The translations under genes and the position numbers were made by a program. Below, one piece after another: positions 1 to 8,116 of a stretch of 42,514 nt of DNA. Positions within the stretch are counted from its first letter, which is position 1. Each line of letters starts with the position of its first letter. The notes beneath the pieces were generated by a model. It was not told the DNA's origin. It was given only the letters and a program-made list of their open reading frames with translations, and did no database searches. The stretch is from an uncultured Nevskia sp. (lineage in GTDB: Bacteria > Pseudomonadota > Gammaproteobacteria > Nevskiales > Nevskiaceae): assembly GCF_903885465.1 (NCBI RefSeq), contig NZ_CAISIQ010000476.1, positions 1-42,514 of the forward strand, read 5' to 3'.

Positions 1-2338
1 AGGTGATGGTCCATTGCGGATCGATCGACAGAAAGCCCTCGTTGATCGATTCGAGAATGCTGTCGCGATCGGCCTTGAGCTTGGCTTCCACTCTCAGCGC
101 TTCGCGACGGGTGCTGGCCAGGGTCAGCACGCTGGTCACCCGGGCCACCAGTTCCTGCGCCCGGAACGGCTTGGTCAGGTAGTCGTCGGCGCCGGCGCGC
201 AGGCCTTCAACGCGCGCTTCTTCACCGGCACGCGCCGACAGCAGCAGCAGCGGAATCGAGGCCGTGGCCGGATCGGCCCGCAAGGCTTTCAGCAGCTCGA
301 AGCCATCGAGGCCCGGCATCATCACATCGCTGACTACCAGATCGGGCTTGTCGCGCTGGATCGCCTGCAAGGCGTCGAGGCCGTCGCCGACGGCCAGCAC
401 CTCGCAGCTCTCCGAAAGCAGGCGTTTCACGTAGTTGCGCATGTCGGCGTTGTCGTCGGCGAGGACGATGCGCGGCCGGTTGTCCGGGCGCTGAACCTGG
501 GTTGCCGGTTCAGGCTGCTGCTCTTCCAGTTCCAGGCTCCAGCGCTCCGCTTCGGCCGCATAGCTGCGCGCCCGTTTCGAGATCAGATCGGGCTGACGCG
601 GCGCCACCGCGAGATCGGTCTCGGCATTGCGCTGGGCCATCGGGATCGACACCGTGAACTCGGTGCCGGCGCCCAGGGTGCTGGTCACCGCCACGGCACC
701 GCCATGCAGCTTGGCCAGTTCCCAGACTAGCGCCAGGCCGATGCCGGTGCCTTCATGGGTGCGGCCGAGCGAGCCCTTGACTCTGCGAAAGCGCTCGAAG
801 ATCTGCGGCAGTTCCAAGGCCGGAATGCCGATGCCGGTATCGCGCACCTTGAGCAGCACGTTCGATCCAGCCGCCACCAGGCTGACCGCGATGGTGCCGC
901 TGAGCGTGAACTTGTAGGCGTTGGACAGCAGATTGAGGATGATCTGCTCCCACATTTCCCGATCGACCCAGACCGGCTCCGGCAGCGCCGGGCAATGCAC
1001 GGTCAGGCTCAGGCCGGCGCGTTCGGTGGAGGAACGGAACAGGCTGGCGAGTTCGGTGGTGAAGGCTGGCAGATCGGTCGGCTCGAACTGCAGCTCGAGG
1101 CGGCCGGCTTCGATGCGCGAAAAATCGAGCAAGGTGTTGACCAGCTTCAGCAAGCGCTGCTGGTTGCGATGGACCAGCGCCAGCTGCTCGCCGGCCAGCG
1201 TCTGGCCGGGGCTGTCCAGCGCCGCCTCGGTGGGGCCCAGCATCAAGGTCAGCGGGGTGCGGAATTCGTGGCTGACGTTGGAGAAGAACGCGGTCTTGGC
1301 GCTGTCCAGCGCAGCCAGTTCCTCGGCGCGCCGGCGCTCGAAGGCATAGGTGCGGGCCGAAGTCAGCGCGGCCGACAGCTGGCCGATCAGCAGCTTCAGG
1401 AAATCGGCATAGGCGCTGCTGAACGGCCGGTCCGGATTCAGGCCGGCGATGAACACGCCGACCGGCCGCGCTTGGCCCGTGTTCTGGCGGTGGCCGGTAA
1501 TCGGCATCAGCACGGCCTGCGTCGGTGCCCGTTCTCCGGGCGGTACCGGCAGCTTGCCGAATGGCAGCGCTGCAACGATCTGCGGCTCGCCGCTGGTCAG
1601 TACGGCGTCCAATGGCCAGTCTTGTTCGGCTTTGCGGGCCAGCCGATCCAGCTGCTCTGGAGGAATGCCGGTGTGGGCGGCGAGCGACATGCTGCCGTCT
1701 GTCTCGTCGCGCAGCAGGGTGATCGAGAACGGCAGCGACTTCCGTGCTGCGGCCAGCTGCTGTTCGAGGATCGAGAACAGTTCCGCTTCGGAGTTCACCG
1801 CGGTGAACGCCGTTGCCAGATCACGCAGCTGCGCCATGTGCTGCTCGCCGATGATCCGATCGGTGTCTTCGACAACCACGCACATCAGGCCACGGTTGAT
1901 GCCGTCGTCGCCGGCCAGCGGGCTGTACGAAAACGTGTGATAGGTCTCTTCGCGTTCGCCGCTGCGCTCCAGATACAGGCACAGGGCTTCGTCCCAGGTG
2001 GACAGGCCCTGGCCGATCACCGCATCGACTCGCGGTTTCACCTCCGGCCAGATCTCGCTCCAGATTTCCCGGGTGGCGCGGCCCAGCGCCCAGTCATGCT
2101 TGACGCCCAGCGTCGGCCGATAGGCATCGTTGTAGAAGAAGGCCAGGTCGTCGCCCCAGCCCACCCACATCGCGAAGCGCGAGCCGAGCATCAGGCGTAC
2201 CGCGGTCTGCAGGCTCAACGGCCATTTTTCAGGCGTGCCGACGGTCGTCGCGGCCCAGTCATGCCGCGCCATCCGCTCGGCCATCTCGCTGCCCGCGCCG
2301 AAGAAAGTCGCGGCCCGCGGCCCTGTGGTTTCAACCAT
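1..2338 (-). CDS. Hybrid sensor histidine kinase (PAS-GAF-HisKA-HATPase-REC-PAS...), 3' part outside the window
   Basis: Cytoplasmic-type sensor kinase; 779 codons are visible and the reading frame runs off the left edge. Order seen: PAS-like segment at about residues 35-155, GAF-like segment at about 170-300, HisKA with SHEFRTP (phospho-accepting His357), HATPase with NLLSNAYKF and GTGIGLAL, then a receiver domain with VVSDVMMPG (Asp671) and a TKPF lysine. After the receiver a new PAS-like segment starts (about residue 755), so more sensor or kinase modules probably lie beyond the edge. No membrane segment is visible. The start is the first ATG of the frame, with a purine-rich AGGACAAGG stretch before it. 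A receiver in the middle of the chain, followed by another sensor domain, is typical of very large multi-step hybrid kinases. The signal is not known. Confidence 0.9.
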   Translation of the reverse strand, partial: MVETTGPRAATFFGAGSEMAERMARHDWAATTVGTPEKWPLSLQTAVRLMLGSRFAMWVGWGDDLAFFYNDAYRPTLGVKHDWALGRATREIWSEIWPEVKPRVDAVIGQGLSTWDEALCLYLERSGEREETYHTFSYSPLAGDDGINRGLMCVVVEDTDRIIGEQHMAQLRDLATAFTAVNSEAELFSILEQQLAAARKSLPFSITLLRDETDGSMSLAAHTGIPPEQLDRLARKAEQDWPLDAVLTSGEPQIVAALPFGKLPVPPGERAPTQAVLMPITGHRQNTGQARPVGVFIAGLNPDRPFSSAYADFLKLLIGQLSAALTSARTYAFERRRAEELAALDSAKTAFFSNVSHEFRTPLTLMLGPTEAALDSPGQTLAGEQLALVHRNQQRLLKLVNTLLDFSRIEAGRLELQFEPTDLPAFTTELASLFRSSTERAGLSLTVHCPALPEPVWVDREMWEQIILNLLSNAYKFTLSGTIAVSLVAAGSNVLLKVRDTGIGIPALELPQIFERFRRVKGSLGRTHEGTGIGLALVWELAKLHGGAVAVTSTLGAGTEFTVSIPMAQRNAETDLAVAPRQPDLISKRARSYAAEAERWSLELEEQQPEPATQVQRPDNRPRIVLADDNADMRNYVKRLLSESCEVLAVGDGLDALQAIQRDKPDLVVSDVMMPGLDGFELLKALRADPATASIPLLLLSARAGEEARVEGLRAGADDYLTKPFRAQELVARVTSVLTLASTRREALRVEAKLKADRDSILESINEGFLSIDPQWTIT

Positions 2339-2381
2339 GTGCCTTGTCCTGAAAGCTCTGCCGTACTCAGATCAGCCACGC

Positions 2382-2409
2382 AAAAGAGGCTGCCGAAGCA
2401 GCCTCTTTT
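2382..2409 (-). terminator. Rho-independent terminator of the repeat-protein gene
   Basis: Perfect 12-bp inverted repeat, AAAAGAGGCTGC against GCAGCCTCTTTT, with a four-base loop. Read on the minus strand the loop is TTCG closed by C-G, the very stable UUCG tetraloop, and the descending arm ends in four T. It lies 20 bases after the stop of the upstream minus-strand gene and also separates that gene from the kinase gene. Confidence 0.8.
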
Positions 2410-2429
2410 TCATCGATGAACGCTGGGCG

Positions 2430-3998
2430 TCAGTTGTTGTTCATCCGTTCTTCGCGGCGGTCGGCGCGATTCTGCTGACGCTCCGCCGCATTCTTCTGCG
2501 CGGTTTCGATCAACTGCTGACCGGCCAGATCCTGGCGCTCGTCGCGACGGTCCTGACGATTCTCCTGACGCTGGGCGGCGTTGTCCTGCGCCTGCTGGCG
2601 AAGCTGATCGGCGGAGGCCACTTCCATGCGATCGGCGCGACGCTCCTCGCGATTGTCCTTGCGCTCGGCAGCGTTCTTCTGCGCGGTTTCCTTCAGCTGG
2701 TCACCGGCCAGGTTCTGGCGCTCATCACGACGAGCCTGACGGTTTTCCTGGCGCTGCTCGGCATTGGCCTGGGCCTGCTCGCGAAGCTGGTCACTGCTCA
2801 GCACCGGCTGGGCGTTGGCGCGGCGTTCTTCACGGTTGGCCTTGCGCTCGGCAGCGTTCTTCTGCGCGGTTTCCGTCAACTGATCGAGGGCCAGACCCTG
2901 ACGCTCATCCTGACGAGCCTGACGGTTCTGCTGACGCTGCTCGGCATTGGCCTGAGCCTGCTCGCGAAGCTGGTCACTGCTCAGCACCGGCTGGGCATTG
3001 GCACGACGCTCTTCACGGTTGGCCTTGCGCTCGGCAGCGTTCTTCTCTGCGGTTTCCTTCAGCTGCTCACCGGCCAGACCCTGACGCTCATCGCGACGAG
3101 CCTGACGGTTTTCCTGACGCTGGGCCGCGTTGTCCTTGGCGGTTTCGCTCAACTGCGCGCCATTGGCCGGCGTCTGCGCGGCGCTATCGCTTGAGCGGAC
3201 CACGGTTTCGCCATTGGCGGGTTTCAGTTCGCTGCGATAGTTGACGTCGAACGCCTTGCCGTCGAACGGCCGGCTGCTGTCGAACTTGCCGGAGTAGTCA
3301 GTCTTTCTGGACGTGCTGGTTTCGCGGTCCGACGAAGCCGTGCCGTCGATCTTGGTGCTACGGCTGGCATCGCGGTTGTAATCGACTGCCATCTCGACCT
3401 TGCCGAGACGCAGGGCGCGGCCGGGAGCTGCGACCGGTTCGCGCTCGCCGTTCAAGGTGAAGCTGGTTTCGAGCTTGGTATCGCTCTTGGCATCGACCGT
3501 TCTGGAGGCGTCGGCATTGTCGAACAGCACCTTGGTGGTCCGGCTCCCATCGGTGTTGCGCTCGAAGGCCGTCGTGTAGGTGCGCGACAGGCTGCCATCG
3601 CTATTGGTCGACGTGGCGGAATCGAAGTTGAAGCTGGAGTTGCCGTCGCCCTTGCCGATATCGCTGAGCAGCGACGGACGATCGGCCCGGTTGGCGGCGC
3701 GTTCACGGAGCGCTTCGAGGCCCGGCAGGCTGCTGGTATCGGCGCTGGCCAAGGCCATTGCGCCGTCGTTCGAGGACACGGCATCGGCGAAACGATCGGT
3801 ACGTGCGGCACGAGCATCGGCTCGCGCAGTACGGGCAGCCTGCGCCGAACGCAGCGGCGTCAGCAGCACCGAGCTGCCCAGGTTCGGGAACACGTTCAGT
3901 GCGGCAGTCCGGCCCGGGGTCAGCAGCCCCGGGGCGGCGCTGGCCGAACTCGTGGCCACCAGAAAGGCGAGTACGAAAGCTTTCTTCTTCATGTTCAT
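2430..3998 (-). CDS. Exported protein with a highly charged tandem-repeat C-terminal half
   Basis: 522 residues, family not recognised. The N-terminus is a clear signal peptide (MNMKKK, a hydrophobic stretch, then SASA before AAPG), so export to the periplasm or beyond is likely. Residues about 100-280 are rich in Ser, Thr, Asp and Asn. Residues 283-522 are eight alternating units of 30 and 31 residues, i.e. four copies of a 61-residue repeat. Each unit carries an N-A-A-x-R core followed by NR-x-x-RR-x-x-R, is dense in Arg, Gln and Glu, and should form long amphipathic or coiled-coil helices. The first ATG has an AGGAG sequence six bases upstream, better placed than the ATG at codon 3. A UUCG terminator follows. 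Role unknown; a structural, DNA- or polyanion-binding, or surface role are all possible. Confidence 0.85.
   Translation of the reverse strand: MNMKKKAFVLAFLVATSSASAAPGLLTPGRTAALNVFPNLGSSVLLTPLRSAQAARTARADARAARTDRFADAVSSNDGAMALASADTSSLPGLEALRERAANRADRPSLLSDIGKGDGNSSFNFDSATSTNSDGSLSRTYTTAFERNTDGSRTTKVLFDNADASRTVDAKSDTKLETSFTLNGEREPVAAPGRALRLGKVEMAVDYNRDASRSTKIDGTASSDRETSTSRKTDYSGKFDSSRPFDGKAFDVNYRSELKPANGETVVRSSDSAAQTPANGAQLSETAKDNAAQRQENRQARRDERQGLAGEQLKETAEKNAAERKANREERRANAQPVLSSDQLREQAQANAEQRQQNRQARQDERQGLALDQLTETAQKNAAERKANREERRANAQPVLSSDQLREQAQANAEQRQENRQARRDERQNLAGDQLKETAQKNAAERKDNREERRADRMEVASADQLRQQAQDNAAQRQENRQDRRDERQDLAGQQLIETAQKNAAERQQNRADRREERMNNN
2433..3152 (-). repeat. Tandem coding repeat, four copies of a 183-bp unit
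   Basis: The 3' half of the exported-protein gene is a tandem array with a 183-bp period. Each period encodes a 30-residue unit beginning L-x-x-x-A-x-x-N-A and a related 31-residue unit. The central copies (near 2787 and 2970) are nearly identical at the DNA level as well, which points to recent duplication or gene conversion. The outer copies have diverged more, and the last unit is cut to 27 residues at the stop codon. Confidence 0.9.
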
Positions 3999-4410
3999 GG
4001 TCAGCTCCTGCTTCTTTATTGGAATTAGCGAAATTCAGGGGGAATTCTGAGATTGACTCCGCGGGTTCCTGTCGACTCGACGAGAGACCTGCGAAACGCT
4101 TCATGAAGAGCGTCCGTCTGTTTTGTTGCAGATCGGGCCTCTGTTCGACTTGCTCAAAAATCTGAACGAGTCGTGCTCTTCAGTGGCATGCCTGAGGGTG
4201 AAGCACCCACCGTTCCCGGACTTGCAAGAAATTCACAAGCAATTGCTGGAAAAGGCTTTTTTCTTTTGGCTCGGGGCGCGAAGGGGAGAAGATCGTCAGC
4301 AATCCCGCATCGGTCGGGCGGCGTGCTGCTAAGACGATCGGTAGAAAGTACGCGTCAAACGGGCGTGCTGCCGATGGCTTTCGAGCAGTGCCTATCGGCA
4401 GAACGCAAAA
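3999..4410. other. Gene-free stretch upstream of the repeat-protein gene
   Basis: About 410 bases with no convincing gene. Short open frames here have no ribosome binding site or recognisable protein. An AGGAG ribosome binding site for the repeat gene is at 4005-4009 (minus strand). A small inverted repeat (AATTC-AGGGG-GAATT, about 4032-4046) lies just upstream of it and could mark a promoter or operator. I see no clear sigma-70 or sigma-54 promoter. The stretch is AT-richer than its neighbours. Confidence 0.5.
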
Positions 4411-4438
4411 GGCCGGGCCGAATTGCTTCGGCCCGGCC
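4411..4438 (-). terminator. Rho-independent terminator of the crp-like/yihY/PPOX operon
   Basis: Perfect 12-bp GC-rich inverted repeat (GGCCGGGCCGAA against TTCGGCCCGGCC) with a four-base loop. On the minus strand it is followed by TTTT. It starts 12 bases after the stop codon of the stress-protein gene at 4450 and closes that operon. Confidence 0.85.
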
Positions 4439-4449
4439 CGGTTGCCGCC

Positions 4450-4965
4450 TCAGCGGCCGCTGTCGGCGTCTGCCAGTTCGCGCAGGCGCAGCTTTTCGTT
4501 CTCGCCCGGCTCGTAGGTTTCGCCGAGCATGATCGCCTTGGCGATGCCGAAAGCGTTGACGATGTCGCTGCTCGGCGCGTCCCAGTATTCGGCCTGGATG
4601 ATGCGGACGTGGATCACGGTCAAGCTCGGATCGTCGATGCCTTCCGGAAACCAGGCCTTGTGCACCGGCTTCCACAGGCGCCGGATCATTTCCAGATCGC
4701 GGCTGGCGGTGGCGGTACCGGATACCGACACGAAGCGGTGATGGACCGGGTCGGCGTAGGACAGATTGACGTGCTGATCGTCGGCAATCTCATCGACCTT
4801 CGGCGACTTGTTCGAGGTGAAGAACCACAGTTCACCGACGCCTTCCTGGGCATCGATATCCAGCGTCTGCAGCGGCCGGCTGCGGATCAGACCGTCATGG
4901 TCGGTGGTCGTGAACATCGCCACCTTCACGTCCTTGATCAGTTCTCTCAGTTTCAGAATGCTCAT
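4450..4965 (-). CDS. Pyridoxamine 5'-phosphate oxidase-like FMN-binding general stress protein
   Basis: 171 residues, the usual size for the small PPOX-fold proteins annotated as general stress protein 26. The split-barrel pattern is visible: an N-terminal helix (LRELIKDVKVAMFTT), then IRSRPLQT, ELWFFTS and KVDEI, and a later strand with FVSVSGTA, followed by a W-x-P helix and VIHVRIIQAEYWDAP. Family members bind FMN or flavin-like cofactors. The substrate is unknown and the stress role rests on family annotation. The chosen ATG has GGAG nine bases upstream; the open frame extends further 5' but into the yihY gene. It is the last gene of a four-gene minus-strand operon, 43 bases after yihY, and is followed by a strong terminator. 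Confidence 0.85.
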   Translation of the reverse strand: MSILKLRELIKDVKVAMFTTTDHDGLIRSRPLQTLDIDAQEGVGELWFFTSNKSPKVDEIADDQHVNLSYADPVHHRFVSVSGTATASRDLEMIRRLWKPVHKAWFPEGIDDPSLTVIHVRIIQAEYWDAPSSDIVNAFGIAKAIMLGETYEPGENEKLRLRELADADSGR

Positions 4966-5008
4966 GTCTGTTGTCTCCGGATGGATGGCCGGTGAAATGG
5001 CCGGGCCC

Positions 5009-5947
5009 TCATGGGGCACGACGATCAACGGCATCTCGTGTGCCCACCACCAGCACGTCGTCGGGAGGTTCATCCCGGAGTGCAGACAAGCGCGTCCACG
5101 CGGCCGCGAATTCGGCGCCGAACAGGAACACGGCGGCCGAATAGAACAGCCACATCAGGATCACCGCCAGCGAACCGGCCGCACCGAAGGCATTGGCGGT
5201 ACCGGCGCGGGCGAGATAAAGCCCGAACAGATGCTTGCCGGCGGTGAACAGCACGGAGGCAACCAGTGCGCCGGCGAACACATCGCGCCAGCGCAGATGC
5301 TGCTCCGGCATCAGGCGCAGCAGGATCGCGAAGATGGTGCACAACATCAGCAGCACCGTGGCCTGCTGGGCGACATAGAGCACGCTGTCGACGCCCCACA
5401 GCCATTCGATGGCGACGGTCATTCCGGCGTCCAGCACCAGCAGCACCAGCATCAGGAAGCTGATGCCGATGACAATGCCGAACGACATCAAGCGCACCTT
5501 CAGCAACTGGCGGGCGCCGACCCACAGCGTTGACGCGGCCGGCGGCGCAATGGCATCGGAGCGACGCCAGATGGTGTTCACGGCGTCGTGCAACTGCGAG
5601 AAGGTGGCCGAAGCGCCGATGACGATGGCGATCGTCGAGATCGTCGTCGTCCAGCTGCTGTTGTCGGCTTTCCAGGCGCTGGCGACCATGGTCTGAATGA
5701 CCTTTGCGCCATCGTCACCGGTAAGTCCTGCAATCTCCTTGAGCAGGCGGCCCTGCACCGCTTCCGGGCCGAAGAAGAAGCCGGCCACGGCGATGACGAT
5801 CACCAGGGTCGGCGCCAGCGAGAACGAGGCGAAGAAGGCGACGGCGGCGGCCATCGTCACGCAGCTGTCCGATACCCACCGGGCGCCAGCTTCGAGAAAG
5901 CTTTGCCAGCAGAGTCTGAGCACGGACAGTTTGAAGATGCCGTTCAC
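5009..5947 (-). CDS. YihY/BrkB family inner-membrane protein
   Basis: 312 residues with about six predicted membrane helices. Family landmarks are the amphipathic start, AAAVAFFASFSLAPTLVI in the first membrane segment, a central long helix pair, LRLMPEQHLRWRDVFAGA and, near the end, the hydrophobic LAVILMWLFYSAAVFLFGAEF segment typical of YihY. The family's function is not settled; it was once called ribonuclease BN in error. The start is a GTG whose bases overlap the TGA stop of the upstream DUF748 gene (GTGA), so translation is probably coupled. The C-terminal tail after the last helix is short and charged. Confidence 0.9.
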   Translation of the reverse strand: MNGIFKLSVLRLCWQSFLEAGARWVSDSCVTMAAAVAFFASFSLAPTLVIVIAVAGFFFGPEAVQGRLLKEIAGLTGDDGAKVIQTMVASAWKADNSSWTTTISTIAIVIGASATFSQLHDAVNTIWRRSDAIAPPAASTLWVGARQLLKVRLMSFGIVIGISFLMLVLLVLDAGMTVAIEWLWGVDSVLYVAQQATVLLMLCTIFAILLRLMPEQHLRWRDVFAGALVASVLFTAGKHLFGLYLARAGTANAFGAAGSLAVILMWLFYSAAVFLFGAEFAAAWTRLSALRDEPPDDVLVVGTRDAVDRRAP

Positions 5948-7059
5948 GGCTTGTCCGGGTTGGCCTGCCGTTCGAAGCGCGGCTCGAACGCCGAAACGAA
6001 GGCGTTCTTGAGCAGATTGATCACCGAGGTGGAGACTTCCACATTCGGCGCATCAAGCCGCCCCGAGAACGGCATCTTGGTGGCCAGCTGATCCTTGGCC
6101 TGGTTCTGCAGCACCAGGTTGAGGACGCTGCCGACCGCGTTGACGGCCAGTTCGAAGGGATTGTGCTCGCCCTTCATTTCCTGCTTCCAGTCGACCACCT
6201 TGAGATCGGTGAACAGCGGTTTGACATAGCCTTCGACGCCGCCGTCCTTGCCGGTGGCTTCCAGGATCACGTCGAGCTTGCCTTCGGTGGGATCGAACGG
6301 CGTGTAGGCCTGCATTGCCGGGCGCATGCGCGCCACCTGCAGGCCGAGCAGCTTCATCTTCAGGGCGAAGTCCGGTTGCAGCGCGAAAGGATCGATCTGC
6401 AGATCCAGGGTCAGCTTCGACTGCGCCATCGCCAGCGCTTCGAGTTGCAGATCGGCCACGCGGTCACCCTGTTTCTCGCCGGCATTGGTCAGATTGGTCA
6501 ATACCGCTTCGACGTCGTCGAGATGGACGTCGACTTTCGGCTTGCTGTAGAGATCGTAGTAGTGAACCTGGCCGGAGATGATTTCCAGCCGATCGATGCG
6601 GAACGGCGTCAGCTGATCGAGCAGATCGGCCCAGTTCACGCCCTTGCCGGTCTGCGCCGCCTTGTCGCGGTGGCCGGCGGCGAAGCTGATGGTGGGTTTC
6701 AGTGCGCGGATGCGGGCGACGACAGTGCCCTTCATCAAAGCGAACCAGAGCACCTGGATTTCCATCACCGGCGTGGCGAACAGGGGTTCGTCGACGGCGC
6801 TGTTGAGCTGCTGGATGTGCACGCCCTGCAGCTCGTAGGACCCGCGCCACAGCGCCACGTGAACATCCTCGACATGGCCCTGATAGTTGCCCAGCGAAGC
6901 AAGGCGCTGGTTCAGCCAGCCTTTCATCGCATAGGGCAGCGCCACGCGCGCGGCGATGCCGACGACGATGACGATCGCCAGCCAGTACGACCAGCGCCGT
7001 TTCCAGCGCCAATGCCGGACGTGGAACCACCGGCGCTCAGCTGTGCGCGGCGGATTCAA
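5944..7059 (-). CDS. DUF748 family (AsmA-like) membrane-anchored protein
   Basis: About 371 residues. One N-terminal membrane helix (SYWLAIVIVVGIAARVALP) is followed by the DUF748 signature: an N-Q-R-L region, GNYQGHVEDV, LWRGSYELQGV and the downstream FATP and W-x-ALMKG segments. The rest is a predicted beta-rich periplasmic domain. DUF748 proteins resemble AsmA-type envelope proteins; a role in outer-membrane lipid or envelope maintenance is inferred only. No ATG lies before the membrane helix within the non-overlapping part, so I chose the TTG at 7059, which overlaps the preceding TGA (TTGA) and suits a coupled operon. A longer frame exists but would run well inside the upstream regulator gene. 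Confidence 0.8.
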   Translation of the reverse strand: MNPPRTAERRWFHVRHWRWKRRWSYWLAIVIVVGIAARVALPYAMKGWLNQRLASLGNYQGHVEDVHVALWRGSYELQGVHIQQLNSAVDEPLFATPVMEIQVLWFALMKGTVVARIRALKPTISFAAGHRDKAAQTGKGVNWADLLDQLTPFRIDRLEIISGQVHYYDLYSKPKVDVHLDDVEAVLTNLTNAGEKQGDRVADLQLEALAMAQSKLTLDLQIDPFALQPDFALKMKLLGLQVARMRPAMQAYTPFDPTEGKLDVILEATGKDGGVEGYVKPLFTDLKVVDWKQEMKGEHNPFELAVNAVGSVLNLVLQNQAKDQLATKMPFSGRLDAPNVEVSTSVINLLKNAFVSAFEPRFERQANPDKP

Positions 7060-7853
7060 GCGCGCACTTCGAGGCGATCGGCGAGCCGCGTCGCCGCGGT
7101 CAGCGGCTGGCCGCTCCAGCGCGCCGGGCTGGCCGGCATTGGCAGCAGACGTTCGCCGGCCTTGCGGATCGCGCCATAGCATTCGCAGCTCAGGCGTTCG
7201 AGTGGGCGACGGTCCAGCACCCGGATCTCGCTGCGGCCGCAGTGAATCGCGCCGAGCTTGTGCAGCTTGAGCGTCGCCCGGGTGATGTTCTCGCGGCGCA
7301 CGCCGAGCCGGGTGGCGATCTGTTCATGGGTGACGGCGAGGATCTGGCCGGGCCGGTGATCGTCGAAGCGCAATAGCCAGCGGCAAAGTTGCTGGTCGAT
7401 CGAATGGTGGCGATTGCAGACCGCGGTTTGCGCCGTCTGCAGCAGCACGCCGTGCGTGTAGCGCAGCAGCAGCATCAGCAGCGCCGGATGCTGGCCGGCT
7501 TCATCGCGCAGCCGCTGGCCGCTCAGCGCGTAGGCGTAGCCAGCGCCCTGGACGATCGCCACGGTAGCGCCGCTGTCGTCGGCCATGAACGCGGCAATGC
7601 CGACCAGGCCCTCGCTGCCGATCTGGGAAATTTCCGCCCCTTCTCCGCCTGCGGTCTGGCAGCTCAGAGAGACGATGGCGCCGGCCGGGAAATAGACCTT
7701 GGTCGGCGCTTGTCCACCTTCCTGCAGCACCGTGCCCTGCGGCAGATGGACCAGCTTCAGACTAGCGGCCAGCCGCTGCCGGACGTCGGCGGGCAGTGCG
7801 GCAAGCAGATGGTTATGCGGGTGGTGGTGGGGGTGCGCCAGGATGTGGGGCAT
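7056..7853 (-). CDS. Crp/Fnr family transcriptional regulator
   Basis: 265 residues. An N-terminal cyclic-nucleotide-binding-like jelly roll (about 18-150; LPQGTVLQEGG, KVYFPAGAIVSL, IGSEGLVG) is followed by a dimer helix and a winged helix-turn-helix (about 174-203; THEQIATRLGVRRENITRATLKL). There is no Fnr-type cysteine cluster near the N-terminus. Instead a histidine-rich run (HPHHHPHNH, residues 7-15) precedes the sensor domain. A C-terminal tail of about 40 residues extends past the DNA-binding domain. The chosen ATG has AAGGA five bases upstream, which is better than the longer open frame. First gene of the operon with DUF748, yihY and the PPOX gene, so it may control its own operon. 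Confidence 0.88.
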   Translation of the reverse strand: MPHILAHPHHHPHNHLLAALPADVRQRLAASLKLVHLPQGTVLQEGGQAPTKVYFPAGAIVSLSCQTAGGEGAEISQIGSEGLVGIAAFMADDSGATVAIVQGAGYAYALSGQRLRDEAGQHPALLMLLLRYTHGVLLQTAQTAVCNRHHSIDQQLCRWLLRFDDHRPGQILAVTHEQIATRLGVRRENITRATLKLHKLGAIHCGRSEIRVLDRRPLERLSCECYGAIRKAGERLLPMPASPARWSGQPLTAATRLADRLEVRA

Positions 7854-8116
7854 GTCGGTCCTTCCTGCAAATCCCTGAAAGTTTCTGATCGGAAATCTTC
7901 GGCCGGCAAGGGTCATCAAAGATAAATCTGCCCGGCAGTAGCGCCGGAATCTGAATCCCTCGGGGTCGATCGCGACCTGTTCAGAGCAAGACAGCAAGTC
8001 CCGAGCCCGGGCACCGGGCAGGCGCCGCTGCGGGCCGCCCAGCTAAAATGGCGGAACCGGCGAGATTTCCCCAGCAGCCGCCAACAAGAACCCCCGGTTC
8101 GGGCACGCGCAACACG

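Noticed and set aside
755-2419. Long open frame on the plus strand opposite the first kinase gene
   Set aside because: It is an antisense shadow: the minus-strand translation gives clear GAF, HisKA, HATPase and receiver domains, while the plus-strand protein has no recognisable domain. The same holds for the long opposite-strand frames across the kinase and glucan genes.
2433-3152. CRISPR-like or intergenic satellite repeat
   Set aside because: The 183-bp period is a multiple of three and stays in frame through a signal-peptide-bearing gene; there are no unique spacers.
4123-4332. Open frame in the gap after the repeat-protein gene
   Set aside because: No ribosome binding site, no family resemblance, and poor codon pattern compared with neighbouring genes.
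7060-7182. Longer start for the DUF748 protein
   Set aside because: It would add about 41 Arg/Ala-rich residues read out of frame through the end of the Crp-like gene. The TTG at 7059 overlapping its stop is more likely.
7994-8008. Sigma-54-like site (minus strand GGGCTCG-GGAC-TTGC) upstream of the Crp-like gene
   Set aside because: The -24 element has a T for the conserved A and the site lies about 130 bases from the start codon, so I do not list it as a promoter, though it is worth including in a scan.
8010-8116. GGGCACC and GGGCACG elements upstream of the CHASE3 kinase
   Set aside because: The first lacks a TGC at -12; the second lacks GC at -12 and is too close to the start codon.
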